This document shows, in pieces, positions 18,063-27,864 of a stretch of DNA of 64,000 nt (its first letter is position 1; every line of letters begins with the position of its first letter). Under the pieces are notes generated by a model that worked only from the letters and a program-made list of their open reading frames with translations, had not been told where the DNA came from and ran no database searches. The translations under genes were made by a program, and so were the position numbers. Where the stretch lies: positions 644,400 through 708,399 of the forward strand of contig NZ_JAVFWO010000001.1 of assembly GCF_031085295.1 (NCBI RefSeq), read 5' to 3'. The DNA comes from Microbacterium psychrotolerans (GTDB lineage: Bacteria > Actinomycetota > Actinomycetes > Actinomycetales > Microbacteriaceae).

Positions 18063-18695
18063 ATGACAGCCCCCTTCGTCCCTCTCGAGCCGAGCCGCGC
18101 CGTGCTCGGAGACGAGGTCTACGAGCGCCTGGGCGAAGCGATCCTCGACGGCCGCCTCGCGCCGGGGGAGCGCCTGCGCGACCATGAGCTCGCCGAATGG
18201 CTCGGCGTCTCCCGCACGCCGGTGCGCGAAGCGCTGCAGCGACTCGAGCGGGTGGGGCTGGTCGAGGTCTCGCCGCACCGCTACACGCGCGTGTCGCAGC
18301 CGCGGCGGCAGAGCGACACCATCGAACTCGTCGCCTACAACATGGGCGTCGCCGTGCGGATGACCTCGGCACGGGCCGACGTGGAGGCGATGGATCTCGC
18401 GCTCGAGCGGCTGGACGACGTCATCGCCGCATCGCGGGCCGACGATGCCGACGCGCTCGCGGCGGCGAGCCACGCCTTCTTCACGGTCGTCACCCGTGCC
18501 AGCGGCAACGCCGCCCTGCTGCAGTTCATCCGCGAGTACGAGATCGCCATCCGGCGCGACATGGTCGGCTGGCAGCCGGTGATCGCGTGCCCGCTCGGCC
18601 GCACCGCCGCGTACGAGAACTTCCGCGAGGCCTTTCAGGCGCGGGAAGGCGATCGCGCCGAGACGCTGCTGCGCAGCATCCACGGTCTCTCCTGA
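18063..18695 (+). CDS. GntR-family transcriptional regulator
   Basis: A ~210-residue protein with an N-terminal winged helix ([20 protein letters not shown], then [15 protein letters not shown]), the GntR signature, and an all-helical C-terminal domain of the FadR/FCD type that would bind a small organic acid. ATG 18063 is chosen; an in-frame GTG at 18054 is possible. A -10-like TACACT ends at 18052, so the transcript may be almost leaderless. The ligand and targets are unknown. Confidence 0.85.
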   Translation: MTAPFVPLEPSRAVLGDEVYERLGEAILDGRLAPGERLRDHELAEWLGVSRTPVREALQRLERVGLVEVSPHRYTRVSQPRRQSDTIELVAYNMGVAVRMTSARADVEAMDLALERLDDVIAASRADDADALAAASHAFFTVVTRASGNAALLQFIREYEIAIRRDMVGWQPVIACPLGRTAAYENFREAFQAREGDRAETLLRSIHGLS

Positions 18696-18768
18696 ACCCC
18701 GCCCGGTCGCCGTCGCGTCGCCGGTTCCGACCTTCTCAGCGTCGGATGCCGTGACTAGCGTGGATCGG

Positions 18769-19269
18769 GTGAACCACATCGAGCTGCGCGCGCTGGATGA
18801 CGACGACCTCGACGCGATCTTCGAGATGATGCGCGACCGCGAGTCCATCGCCATGGCCGCCTTCACGGCTGAGGATCCCGACGACCGCGCCGCATTCGAC
18901 GCGTGGATCGCCCGCCAGCGCGCTGACGAGGACGTCCTCTCGTTCGTGGTCACGGAGAACGGCGGCTTCGCCGGCACCGCTGCGTCGTTCACCATCGACG
19001 GCGACCGCGAGGTCACCTACTGGATCGCCCGCCACGCCTGGGGCCGGGGCGTCGCCACGGCCGCCCTGCGTCTGCTGATCTCGCGGGAGCCGATCCGCCC
19101 GCTGTTCGCACGCGCCGCCGCGCACAACGCCGGCTCGATAGCGGTGCTGACCAAGGTCGGGTTCACCGAGGTCTCGCGCAACATCGACTTCGCCCCCGGT
19201 CTCGGCCGCGACACCGAGGAGATCGTGTTCACCCTCGTGCCTTCGCTCGATGGACTCGGCGGAGGCTGA
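18769..19269 (+). CDS. GNAT-family N-acetyltransferase
   Basis: A 166-residue protein beginning MNHIELRALDDDDLDAIFEM from GTG 18769 (GTG 18751 is an alternative, but a -10-like TAGCGT lies between them). It has the GNAT layout with the acetyl-CoA loop region ARHAWGRGVATAALRLL and the strand/helix NAGSIAVLTKVGFTEV. It resembles RimJ/RimL-type acetyltransferases that modify proteins or small amines. The substrate is unknown. Confidence 0.82.
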   Translation: MNHIELRALDDDDLDAIFEMMRDRESIAMAAFTAEDPDDRAAFDAWIARQRADEDVLSFVVTENGGFAGTAASFTIDGDREVTYWIARHAWGRGVATAALRLLISREPIRPLFARAAAHNAGSIAVLTKVGFTEVSRNIDFAPGLGRDTEEIVFTLVPSLDGLGGG

Positions 19270-19388
19270 GACGCGGCGGACGACCGCACGGATCCTCGCC
19301 GGGCGTGGCGTCGCGCGCCGGCCATGGGGCGCCCGTGGGGTGATGCGGCGCGCGCCACACCACCCCACCACGACGCTCGTTCCCGCTC

Positions 19389-22300
19389 CTAGGCGCGACC
19401 TCGGCGGCGCGACCGCACGAGCACTGCGCCGACGGCCAGCGCGATCGCTGCCACGATGCCGAGCACAGTGGCGGCACCGCCGCCGGTCGCAGCCAGATCG
19501 TGCGCGCCGCTGCCGCCGGCCGGCTGGCCGTCGGAGCCGCCGGGGGCACCGGAGCCGGGATCGCCGGAGCCGGGGTCACCGGACCCGGGACCACCGGGGC
19601 CAGGGGTCCCCGGGTCGACGACCGGCTGCAGATCGGCGAGCTGGACGGCGGTGGCGTAGACCACCCGATGCGCCGAGAGGTGGATGTCGGGAGTGAGCAC
19701 CTCGTACTTGGCGCGCACCCAGAACGCCTCGCCCTCCGCCGCGGCGATCGTCCTGGTCGCGACCGGCCCCGGTTCCGTCACCCGGTCGTGAGGGACCTGC
19801 TCCGTGTAGAAGCGGTCGCCGTAGATGTCGGACCCGTAGCCCGCCGAGAGGTCGAAGCCGCCGCTGTAGGCCGGATACCGGTTGTTCACGGTGAGCGTGA
19901 CCCCCTCGGCGGCTCGGCTCGATCCGTCGAGGGAGGGGTCCGACGCCACGACCCAGAAGTCGTGCGAGACCTCGGTCTGGGCCGCGCACCGCTCGGAGCC
20001 GGTGTTCGCGTACGTGCCCGCGACCTCGCCGTCGACGATCACGTCGATACCGGTGATGCCGGTCAGGTCGAATGTCGCGGTCACCACCGGCTTGTCGATC
20101 CACACCGAGCCGAATACGAGCGGGCCGGCGCACGTCTTCGACCTGATGGTCGCCTGCGTGACAGCACCGACGGAGTTGTCGTAGAAGAGGTCGACAGCGT
20201 TCTCATCGTCCGCGTTGCGGGTGAGCGCGAGAGCGCTCGGCGCCGTCTCCTCCACGGCGAACACCCGTTCCCTCTGCTGCATCGGGCCCTCCTCGCCCTC
20301 AGCCCACGCCCGAACCACATAGTCGCCGGGCGCGAGTCGCACCGCGGTGGTGCGCGCCGAGTCCACCTCGAACATCGGATCGCTGTACACGTCGAGATCC
20401 TCGCGCAGCATCTCGGTGCCGCCGGCGCTGGTCACCGTCGTGTGCACGACGCCCTCGCCTCCGAACATCACCTCCGCCGACACCGATGCGCCACCGTCGG
20501 CGAGGTATTCGACGTTCTCGAACACATCGTGCACGAGCAGCCGTGTGGCGACGAGCCCGCCCGTGAGCTGGAGATCCCCCACTGTGATCGTCACTTCGTG
20601 TGCGCCGTCGGCCGCGTCATCCGGAAGGGTCAGCCGGCGCGCCGCCGTCCCGTCGTCCCCGGTGATTCCGGTGGTGGCGACGGTGCCGTCGAGCGCGATC
20701 TCGTAGTCGGTGCGGGCGGGAAGGCCGACGCCCGCCACGGTGAACGTGCGTCCCGGCCGGACGTAATCCGGAGAGACCTCTATTGCGGGCTCATCCGAAG
20801 ACGCCGGTGGTTCGCCGGGCGTCGTCACGTACAGGTCGGTCGTGGCGCCCGTCGCACCGAAGGCGACGCGTCCGAAGTAACGAGAACCGGGTGTCAGACC
20901 GGACCAGGAGATCGTGGCCGGGGATGTCTCACCCATGTGCATGGTCAGCACGGCCGGGTCGGCGCGCAGCGCCCCGGCATCGGGGTCGCCGCCCAGCAGA
21001 TAGGTGGTCAGCTCGTAGTCCAGGTCGCCCTCACCGGAGAAGAAGGAGACATCGAGCACGTATTCACCGCTCGCCAGGTCGGCGCGGACGATGGTCTCGT
21101 CCGCTCCAGGCGACGTCGCCTGGTCGAGGTACAGCAGACCGCCGAAATCGTCGACCTGGTACAGCGCGAGGTCGAGATCGCTCTGCGGATCGGCGCCCAC
21201 GAGCTCGAACCGCGCGGAGGTGGTTCCCTCGGGGACTTCGATGACGTGACGGGCCGGAGCGGCCCCGGTGGCGCCCGAACCTCGCGCGGTCCGGCCGGCG
21301 ACGAGGCCGGAGACGGCGAGAGGCACGTCCATCGTCTCGCCCGCCGCGACCGGCAGTTCGAGGGACCCGTCGAGGCCCTCTCCGGTCGCCGTCCTGGGGA
21401 CGGCGATGATGCTGGGCCGCACGGCCAGGGGCACCACCGCGGTGTCACCCTCCTGTCCCGCCCACCGGAGCGTGCCCGTGGTGAACACGTCGAGCGGCGC
21501 GCTCACACGACGGAAGGTGATCGTGAACGACTTCTCCTCGCCGGCGGATGCGAACTCGAGGACGGTCGGACTCACGGTCACATCGACTCCCGGCACGGTC
21601 ACGTCCGTCGCGGTGTACGAGCCGGGGCGCGTCGCGGTCACCGTCCGTGTGATCGTCTGCACGCCGGCGAGGCTTCCGACCGCCACCGATGCGAGGTTGA
21701 GGTCGGAGGGGTCGATCGCCTGCACTCCGAGGTCCGCCGCGCCGATTCCCTGGATGTAGCCGTTCCAGTCATCGATCCCGTTGAGGAACAGCAGTCCGGG
21801 GTCGAGGAAGCGTGCCGGCGCGACCTGACCCGAGCCCTCGCCGAAGGGATCGGTGAACTCGGACCCGTCGCGCTCGAGCGTGTGGGATGCCGTCGTCATG
21901 AGCGCGGACTTGATCTCGGAAGGCGCGGCATGGGGATGGGCGCCCAGATACAGTGCGGCGAGTCCGGCGACGTGGGGTGAGGCCATCGAGGTGCCCGACA
22001 GGAGCTCGAAGGTCGGTTCCTCACCCTCGGCATTGCGGCCGTCCGCGAGGATCGCCACACCCGGCGCCGTGATGTCCGGTTTCAGGATGTCGCCGCCGTC
22101 GGCCAGCACGGGGCCGCGCGACGAGAAGCCGGCGAGCTGGGGGGTCACGGGGGAAGGCATGCCGCTCGTGTTGCCGTCCTCGAACGCGGCCGTGCCGCCG
22201 GGGGTCGCCGCATAGGCCTTCAGCGCTTCGAACGCGTCAGCGTCGACGTGGATGGTCGGGACGGCGTGGACGTCGAGGTCGATCGAGTTCGCGGTCGGGT

Positions 22301-23810
22301 TGACCAGCACCATCGCGATTCCGCCGGCGCGGGCGACTTCGGCCGACTTGGCGGTCCGGTCCACGACGCCGCGCTCGCACAGGACGATCGCCCCCGCGGC
22401 TTCGGCCGGGTCGAGCGTCTCGGGGCCGCAGAGCTGCGGGTCCGCCGCTCCCGCGGCAGCGACACTGCTGGCTGTCACGAAGGGGCCGCTCACTCCGGCG
22501 GTGTCGGCGATGGTGCCACCGGCGTAGGCGCTGCCGTCGCCCGTGCGGACGGTCGCCTCGTAGCTCGGAATGGTGCTGGCGGCCACCGTCGTGATCCACG
22601 GTGCCGCATTGTCGACGGTCGACTCGGTGGGGCCGTCGTTGCCGGCGGAGGCGGCGACGAAGATGCCCGCGGCGGCGGCACCGAGGAACGCCTGATCGGT
22701 CAGCGCGACGGTGCTGACGGCGCCGCCGCCGCCGATGGAGTAGTTGATGACGTCTACCCCGTCGGCGACCGCGGCATCGATGGCGGCGAGCAGGTCGCCC
22801 GTCATGCAGCCGTCGTCGAAGGCGGTCGGGCCGGTCCAGCAGGCCTTGTACACCGCGACCTTCGCCGCCGGCGCCACGCCCGAGATCGAGCCGAGGTCCC
22901 TGCCGGCGACATGCGCGGCGACACCGGCGTTGCCCGCAGCGGTGCTCGCCGTGTGCGAGCCGTGTCCGTTGCCATCGCGAGGCGACACGACCTCGCCACG
23001 GTCCGATCCGATGTAGTCCGCACCGTAGTTGTCCACGAAGTACCGAGCTCCGATCAGCTTGGTCGTGCAGTCGTCGCCCTCGAACGCGTCGCCCGTCTGA
23101 CACGTGCCGCGGAACTGGTTGCCATCGCCCTTCTCGAACACGATGGTGTCGCCGTCCCGGTAGGGGGCTGCGCCGGGGTCGGCGTCGAGCGCGTCGCCGG
23201 CGAACGACGGATTCTCCGGCGCGACACCGGAGTCGATGATCCCGACCACCACACCCTCACCTGCAGCGTCGATCCCGCCGAGAGTGGCCCACACGCCGTC
23301 CTCGCCGCTGAGTCCGATGAAGTCGGTGGAGGGAGCTGCCGTCTGCAGATGGAGGAGCTCGTCCTTGACCACCGCGGCGACGCGCGGATCGGCGGCGAGG
23401 TCGGCGGCCTGCTGAGCGGTCAGCGCACTGGTGAATCCGTTCGTGGCGAGCGTGTACGAACTGACGATGTCCGCGCCCGCATCCGCAGCGACCGCCTCCT
23501 GCTCCGCCGCCAGACGATCGGAGTAGGCCGCGACCGCCTTCGAGCGCACATCCAGCTCGTCACCTTCGCCGGGCTGGGTCCCGCGGTACGAGGGGACACC
23601 GCCCCGGTAGGTCGCGACCGACGCATCGCGGAGCGTGACGATGTAGCGACCGTCGTCGTAGGCGGAGGGATCGGGCTGCGCCGCCGCCATCAGCGGGGTC
23701 GCCCCCGCAGCACTCACGGTCGGGGTCATGGCGAGCGCGAGCGTGGACAGCAGCGCGACGACTGCGCACAGGGCCGTCGTGCGCAGAGGCGCGCGAGTGG
23801 AGTGGGTCAC
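19389..23810 (-). CDS. Secreted S8 subtilisin-like serine protease with LAATG cell-wall sorting signal
   Basis: A 1473-residue exported protease. A signal peptide (about 1-35, ending near VSAAGA) is followed by an I9 inhibitor propeptide (KYIVTLRD-like, 50-150), then the S8 domain with Asp193 (GIIDSGV), His283 (GHGSHTAS), Asn391 and Ser608 (SGTSMASPH). A PA domain is inserted before the Ser. A long beta-rich tail with pre-peptidase-like domains ends in PGSGDPGSG repeats, LAATG, a membrane helix and RSRRRGRA. LAxTG is the motif recognised by class E sortases, and one is encoded at 35.1-35.9 kb. GTG 23810 has a GAGGA ribosome-binding site; the frame upstream lacks a signal-like start. Confidence 0.9.
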   Translation of the reverse strand: MTHSTRAPLRTTALCAVVALLSTLALAMTPTVSAAGATPLMAAAQPDPSAYDDGRYIVTLRDASVATYRGGVPSYRGTQPGEGDELDVRSKAVAAYSDRLAAEQEAVAADAGADIVSSYTLATNGFTSALTAQQAADLAADPRVAAVVKDELLHLQTAAPSTDFIGLSGEDGVWATLGGIDAAGEGVVVGIIDSGVAPENPSFAGDALDADPGAAPYRDGDTIVFEKGDGNQFRGTCQTGDAFEGDDCTTKLIGARYFVDNYGADYIGSDRGEVVSPRDGNGHGSHTASTAAGNAGVAAHVAGRDLGSISGVAPAAKVAVYKACWTGPTAFDDGCMTGDLLAAIDAAVADGVDVINYSIGGGGAVSTVALTDQAFLGAAAAGIFVAASAGNDGPTESTVDNAAPWITTVAASTIPSYEATVRTGDGSAYAGGTIADTAGVSGPFVTASSVAAAGAADPQLCGPETLDPAEAAGAIVLCERGVVDRTAKSAEVARAGGIAMVLVNPTANSIDLDVHAVPTIHVDADAFEALKAYAATPGGTAAFEDGNTSGMPSPVTPQLAGFSSRGPVLADGGDILKPDITAPGVAILADGRNAEGEEPTFELLSGTSMASPHVAGLAALYLGAHPHAAPSEIKSALMTTASHTLERDGSEFTDPFGEGSGQVAPARFLDPGLLFLNGIDDWNGYIQGIGAADLGVQAIDPSDLNLASVAVGSLAGVQTITRTVTATRPGSYTATDVTVPGVDVTVSPTVLEFASAGEEKSFTITFRRVSAPLDVFTTGTLRWAGQEGDTAVVPLAVRPSIIAVPRTATGEGLDGSLELPVAAGETMDVPLAVSGLVAGRTARGSGATGAAPARHVIEVPEGTTSARFELVGADPQSDLDLALYQVDDFGGLLYLDQATSPGADETIVRADLASGEYVLDVSFFSGEGDLDYELTTYLLGGDPDAGALRADPAVLTMHMGETSPATISWSGLTPGSRYFGRVAFGATGATTDLYVTTPGEPPASSDEPAIEVSPDYVRPGRTFTVAGVGLPARTDYEIALDGTVATTGITGDDGTAARRLTLPDDAADGAHEVTITVGDLQLTGGLVATRLLVHDVFENVEYLADGGASVSAEVMFGGEGVVHTTVTSAGGTEMLREDLDVYSDPMFEVDSARTTAVRLAPGDYVVRAWAEGEEGPMQQRERVFAVEETAPSALALTRNADDENAVDLFYDNSVGAVTQATIRSKTCAGPLVFGSVWIDKPVVTATFDLTGITGIDVIVDGEVAGTYANTGSERCAAQTEVSHDFWVVASDPSLDGSSRAAEGVTLTVNNRYPAYSGGFDLSAGYGSDIYGDRFYTEQVPHDRVTEPGPVATRTIAAAEGEAFWVRAKYEVLTPDIHLSAHRVVYATAVQLADLQPVVDPGTPGPGGPGSGDPGSGDPGSGAPGGSDGQPAGGSGAHDLAATGGGAATVLGIVAAIALAVGAVLVRSRRRGRA

Positions 23811-23953
23811 GGTGGTCCTCGAGATGTGCGGCGCGATCCCGGGGTGGATCGAGCTGGTCCTCATTCTGCGAGGTCACGTGCCGTCGGCTCTGGCCGGATA
23901 TGGCCACCGACCTCAACCGGCCAGCTGTTGAAACGCCGATGTTACATCCGCGG

Positions 23954-24979
23954 TCAGATCCAGCCGCGCCGGGACGCCTCCACACCGGCCTGGAAACGAT
24001 TGCTCGCGCCCAGGCCGGCCATGAGCTCCTGGCTGCGCCGCCGCAGCGTGCGCGCCGATATGCCCAGTCGGCGCGCGATGGCGTCGTCCTTCATCCCCAC
24101 GGCCATGAGCGTCAGTATGGAGAGATCCTCGGACGAGGGGCCGTCGGTCTGCGGCGAGGGATACCGTCTGGTCGTCTCGGGCAGACCGCGCAGGGGCGCG
24201 GCCGCAGTGAGCGGAACGGCTCTCGCCCACTCGTACTCGAAGAGGGTGCACAACGCGGCGACCAGGGGCAGCGCATGGGTGACGAGCGCGACCACCTCGC
24301 CCGGCTCGAGGCTCAGCGAGACGAGGGCGACCGCGCGGTCGACGACGACCAGCTTGATGGGCAGATCGTCCGTGATGCGCGACTGCTCGCCCTGTTCGGC
24401 GAGTGCTCCGACCTCGTCCCAGGTCGCACCCTGGTCGAAGCTCGACACCGTGTAGATCGCGCGCCACTGGACGCCGCGGGCCAGGACCGCGGATTCGAAG
24501 GGGTCGAAGGAGGCCGCGACGTACGGTGGGCGGTCGAAGGCGAGGAACTCACGCTCGGCCTGATGCTGGAGGCGGGCGTACCAGCCGGCGACGGCATCCG
24601 GATCGGTGACGAACATGCTCTGCGGCACATCCGCGGAAGAGGTGGCGGCCGCATCGAAGTGGTCCGCCAGCGCGGGAATGGCCTCGCGCAGCCGTTGCGT
24701 CTGCTCGCTCAGCTGCTCCGCCAGCGCACGGACGGCGAAGCGCGGATCAACGGCCGAGTACTCCGGATCGGCCGATTCCAGCCGGGTCACGAGCCCCGCG
24801 GAGCGGAGCTCCTCCAAGCGCGCGAACGTGGTCGGCTCATCCAGGCCGAGCTTCGCCGCCACCTCGCGTGCGCGGATGCGTCCCGCCATGAGAACGGCGA
24901 GGTACACGCTCTCGCCCAGAGGATCGACCCCGGGCAGGTCGAGCGGCTTGTCATCCTGGGCGGAGTCCCGGCCAATCAT
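23954..24979 (-). CDS. TrmB-like/LuxR-type transcriptional regulator
   Basis: A 341-residue protein with a TrmB-like winged helix at the N-terminus (AREVAAKLGLDEPTTFARLEE), an undefined middle domain, and a LuxR helix-turn-helix at the C-terminus (LSILTLMAVGMKDDAIARRL ... ISARTLRRR). This layout is common in Actinobacteria next to secreted subtilases, and here the gene lies directly upstream of one in the same orientation, so it probably controls it. ATG 24979 is chosen; the frame before it runs through a tRNA gene and is not coding. A -10-like element (TATGCT on the minus strand) lies just before the start. Confidence 0.8.
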   Translation of the reverse strand: MIGRDSAQDDKPLDLPGVDPLGESVYLAVLMAGRIRAREVAAKLGLDEPTTFARLEELRSAGLVTRLESADPEYSAVDPRFAVRALAEQLSEQTQRLREAIPALADHFDAAATSSADVPQSMFVTDPDAVAGWYARLQHQAEREFLAFDRPPYVAASFDPFESAVLARGVQWRAIYTVSSFDQGATWDEVGALAEQGEQSRITDDLPIKLVVVDRAVALVSLSLEPGEVVALVTHALPLVAALCTLFEYEWARAVPLTAAAPLRGLPETTRRYPSPQTDGPSSEDLSILTLMAVGMKDDAIARRLGISARTLRRRSQELMAGLGASNRFQAGVEASRRGWI

Positions 24980-25029
24980 GGTGCGAGCATAATGCGCCCG
25001 CCCCTGGCCCTCGGCGGAGGCTGAGACGC

Positions 25030-25060
25030 CGAAAGCCCCCGGTATGTCCGGGGGCTTTCG
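25030..25060 (-). terminator. Terminator after tRNA-Leu
   Basis: CGAAAGCCCCCGG and CCGGGGGCTTTCG form a 13-base perfect stem around five bases, immediately downstream of tRNA-Leu on the minus strand and before the regulator gene. Confidence 0.75.
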
Positions 25061-25068
25061 ATGCGCTG

Positions 25069-25152
25069 TGCGCGAGGGGGGAGTTGAACCCCCACGCCCT
25101 TTCGGGCACTGGCACCTGAAGCCAGCGCGTCTGCCTATTCCGCCACTCGCGC
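25069..25152 (-). tRNA. leuT: tRNA-Leu(CAG)
   Basis: The minus strand folds as an 84-nt class II tRNA: acceptor GCGCGAG/CTCGCGC, a long variable arm (GTGCCCGAAAGGGCGT), and T-arm GGGGGTTCAACTCCCCC. The anticodon stem-loop CTGGC-TTCAGGT-GCCAG gives anticodon CAG. The CCA end is not encoded. A leucine tRNA next to fhaA is also seen in Mycobacterium. Confidence 0.93.
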
Positions 25153-25309
25153 GAGTCGCGGCATCCGGAGATCCCGCGAAACTCAACTTGCCGAGGATAT
25201 CATGCGTCGCGGCCTGGTTCTAACTCGCCTGATCGCGAGCACGATCCATCGCCGGCACAGACTGTGCAATTAGCATGTAGCAACCGGCACCCCCCTCAAG
25301 AGGAGCTCC

Positions 25310-26071
25310 GTGGGACTACTTGACAGCTTCGAGAAAGGTCTCGAACGCGCGGTGAACAGCGCGTTCGCGAAGACCTTTCGCAGCGGCATCCAGCCTGTCG
25401 AGATCGCGTCCGCCCTGCGCAGCGAACTCGACAAGAAGGCCGCCGTGGTCAGTCGCGACCGCATCCTCGCGCCCAACACCTTCACCGTGCGGCTCTCACC
25501 GGCCGACGACGACCGCATCTCGGCGCTCGGCGATGCGCTCACGCACGAGCTCGACACCCTCGTGCACGCGCACGCCAAGGCACAGGGCTATTCGTTCGCC
25601 GGTCCGGTGACGATCGCGCTGCGACGGGATGACGAGCTGTCCACCGGCACACTCCGGGTGGAGTCGACGACGGCACAGGGCGGCCGCGTCGCCTGGCGCG
25701 GCGTCGTGGACGTCGAGGGCCGCCGCATCCCGCTGACGAAGTCGCGCACGGTGATCGGCCGCGGCAGCGACGCCGACATCACGGTCGCCGACTCGGGCAC
25801 GAGCCGCAAGCACGTCGAGATCCTGTGGGACGGCGAGCGCGCCATGGTCCGCGACCTGGGCTCGACCAACGGCACGCTGCTCGACGGCCGCAAGGTGAGC
25901 GAGGCGGCGCTGCCGCCCGACTCGACCGTCCGGATCGGGCGCACCGACATCGTGTTCCGCGTCGTCGCGCAGGCCGCGACGGCGCGGCCTGCGGCACCGG
26001 TCGACGACGCCACCCGCGCGTTCGACGCGCGTGCCGCGTACGACCCGCAGGAGCGGGGGCCGCTGGCATGA
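25310..26071 (+). CDS. fhaA: FHA domain protein FhaA (DUF3662)
   Basis: A 253-residue cytoplasmic protein with an N-terminal DUF3662 domain (MGLLDSFEKGLERAVNSAF) and a C-terminal FHA domain (TVIGRGSDADITV, SRKHVEI, LGSTNGTLLDG) that binds phosphothreonine. In Mycobacterium, FhaA links the PknA/PknB kinases to peptidoglycan synthesis at the pole and septum. The start is GTG 25310 behind GAGGAG. It is the first gene of the cell-growth operon and overlaps fhaB (ATGA). It is shorter than the mycobacterial protein because the central linker is small. Confidence 0.93.
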   Translation: MGLLDSFEKGLERAVNSAFAKTFRSGIQPVEIASALRSELDKKAAVVSRDRILAPNTFTVRLSPADDDRISALGDALTHELDTLVHAHAKAQGYSFAGPVTIALRRDDELSTGTLRVESTTAQGGRVAWRGVVDVEGRRIPLTKSRTVIGRGSDADITVADSGTSRKHVEILWDGERAMVRDLGSTNGTLLDGRKVSEAALPPDSTVRIGRTDIVFRVVAQAATARPAAPVDDATRAFDARAAYDPQERGPLA

Positions 26072-26607
26072 GCGAGCTGACCCTTCTGCTGCTGCGCATC
26101 GGCTTCCTGGTGCTCCTGTGGGCGTTCGTCTTCGCCGTCGTGTACTCGCTGCGCGCCGACCTGTTCGGGGTGAAGGTGCGCCGGATGCCGGATGCCGCGA
26201 CCGCCGCGGCCGGTCAGGCGGCATCCGTCCCCGCCGCCGCCTCCGCGGTCACCGCGCCGGTCGCGCCGGTGGCGTCCGCCGCGTCCGCCCAGCCGGGCGG
26301 ACCCGCGACGACGTCCTCCGCATCGCGGATCGTGATCACGAGCGGACCCAAGACCGGGCTGGAGCTCCCGCTCGGCAACGAGCCCCTCACCATCGGGCGC
26401 TCGAGCGAGTCGGGGCTCGTGATCCGCGACGACTACACTTCCAGCCACCACGCCCGTCTGGTGCTGTGGGGCGACCAGTGGATGATCCAGGACCTGGATT
26501 CCACGAACGGCACCTGGCACGACGGCGCCCGCGTGACTTCTCCCGTACCCGTGAACATCGGCGCGCCCATCAAGGTCGGCGCGACGACGTTCGAGCTGCG
26601 GAAGTAG
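26068..26607 (+). CDS. fhaB: FHA domain membrane protein FhaB (FipA)
   Basis: A 179-residue protein with one N-terminal membrane helix (residues 5-27) and a C-terminal FHA domain (LTIGRSSESGLVI, SSHHARL, LDSTNGTWHDG). FhaB/FipA in other Actinobacteria is a substrate and reader of the PknA/PknB kinases and works in division. ATG 26068 overlaps the fhaA stop, which indicates coupled translation. The linker between membrane and FHA domain is an Ala/Pro-rich stretch. Confidence 0.92.
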   Translation: MSELTLLLLRIGFLVLLWAFVFAVVYSLRADLFGVKVRRMPDAATAAAGQAASVPAAASAVTAPVAPVASAASAQPGGPATTSSASRIVITSGPKTGLELPLGNEPLTIGRSSESGLVIRDDYTSSHHARLVLWGDQWMIQDLDSTNGTWHDGARVTSPVPVNIGAPIKVGATTFELRK

Positions 26608-26625
26608 CGGGCGGACCCCTCCCAC

Positions 26626-27864
26626 ATGGTCTTCCAGGGCTCGAGCGCCGCGATCTCGCACACCGGCAAGGTGCGCTCCAACAATCAGGACTCCGGCTAT
26701 GCCGGCTCGAACCTGTTCGTCGTCGCCGACGGCATGGGCGGCCACGCAGGCGGCGACGTCGCCTCGAGCATCGCGATCACCCGGCTGCAGGCGCTCGACC
26801 GCCCCTTCGACTCCACCGCCGACGCCGAGAGGGCGCTGCGCGACGCGATATCGGATGCCGCTGTCGACCTCGCCGACACCGTCGGCATCCGTCCCGAGCT
26901 CGCCGGCATGGGCACCACCGTCAGCGCCCTGATCATGGTCGACGAGTACGCGGTCATCGCCCACATCGGCGACTCGCGCATCTACCTGTACCGCGACGGC
27001 GCGCTCACCCAGATCACCACCGACCACACCTTCGTGCAGCGGCTCGTCGACTCCGGCCGCATCACGCCCGAAGAGGCCCGCTACCACCCGCGCCGTTCCG
27101 TGCTCATGCGCGTGCTCGGCGATATGGACACCGACCCCGAGCTCGACACGTTCATCATGCCGACGCAGCCGGGCGACCGCTGGCTGCTCTGCTCCGACGG
27201 CCTGTCGGGCGTGGTCGACGACCCCCACACCGCGAAGGCGATGGGTCTCGGGCTCGCGCCGGGGCGCACCGCCGACAGCCTGCTGAAGCAGGCCCTCGAC
27301 GGCGGCGCCCCCGACAACGTGACGATCGTCATCGTCGACGTCGGCGGCCAGCATCCGCTGTTCTCCGGCACGCCCACCATCGTGGGCTCCGCCTCCAACC
27401 CGACCGGCATCGACGTGCCCGCGGCACGCCCGGGCCGCACCAGCTGGCTGCACCCCAACCGGCAGGCGGCGAACGAGCCCACCCACTTCGAGCCCGCAGC
27501 GGAGTTCCTCGAGGAGCTCATCGAAGAAGACCGCCGCCGCGCCCGCCGTCGCCGCGTCGGATGGATCGTGGGCGTCGCGCTCGTGCTCGTGCTCATCGCC
27601 GGCGCCGCGTGGCTCGGCTACCAGTGGACCCAGACGCGCTATTTCGTCGGCGGCGACGAGGACACCGTCGTGATCTACCAGGGTGTGCAGCAGAACATCG
27701 GGCCGATCTCGCTGTCGACGCCCTACGAAGACACCGGGATCCCGCTCGATTCGCTGTCGGAGTTCGCCCGTGCGACGGTGGAGGGGACGATCTCGGCGAA
27801 CTCGCTCTCGCACGCGCGCCAGATCGTGTCGGGAATCAGCGACCTGTCGGGAGGAGGCGGATGA
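26626..27864 (+). CDS. pstP: PP2C-type Ser/Thr protein phosphatase
   Basis: A 412-residue membrane phosphatase. The catalytic domain (1-240) shows the metal-binding PP2C motifs RSNNQDSGY, VVADGMGGHAGGD, AHIGDSRIYLYR, LLCSDGLSG and GAPDNVTIVI. A membrane helix follows (about 305-327) and then an external segment. It reverses phosphorylation by PknA and PknB. It lies 18 bases after fhaB and overlaps rodA. Confidence 0.93.
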   Translation: MVFQGSSAAISHTGKVRSNNQDSGYAGSNLFVVADGMGGHAGGDVASSIAITRLQALDRPFDSTADAERALRDAISDAAVDLADTVGIRPELAGMGTTVSALIMVDEYAVIAHIGDSRIYLYRDGALTQITTDHTFVQRLVDSGRITPEEARYHPRRSVLMRVLGDMDTDPELDTFIMPTQPGDRWLLCSDGLSGVVDDPHTAKAMGLGLAPGRTADSLLKQALDGGAPDNVTIVIVDVGGQHPLFSGTPTIVGSASNPTGIDVPAARPGRTSWLHPNRQAANEPTHFEPAAEFLEELIEEDRRRARRRRVGWIVGVALVLVLIAGAAWLGYQWTQTRYFVGGDEDTVVIYQGVQQNIGPISLSTPYEDTGIPLDSLSEFARATVEGTISANSLSHARQIVSGISDLSGGGG

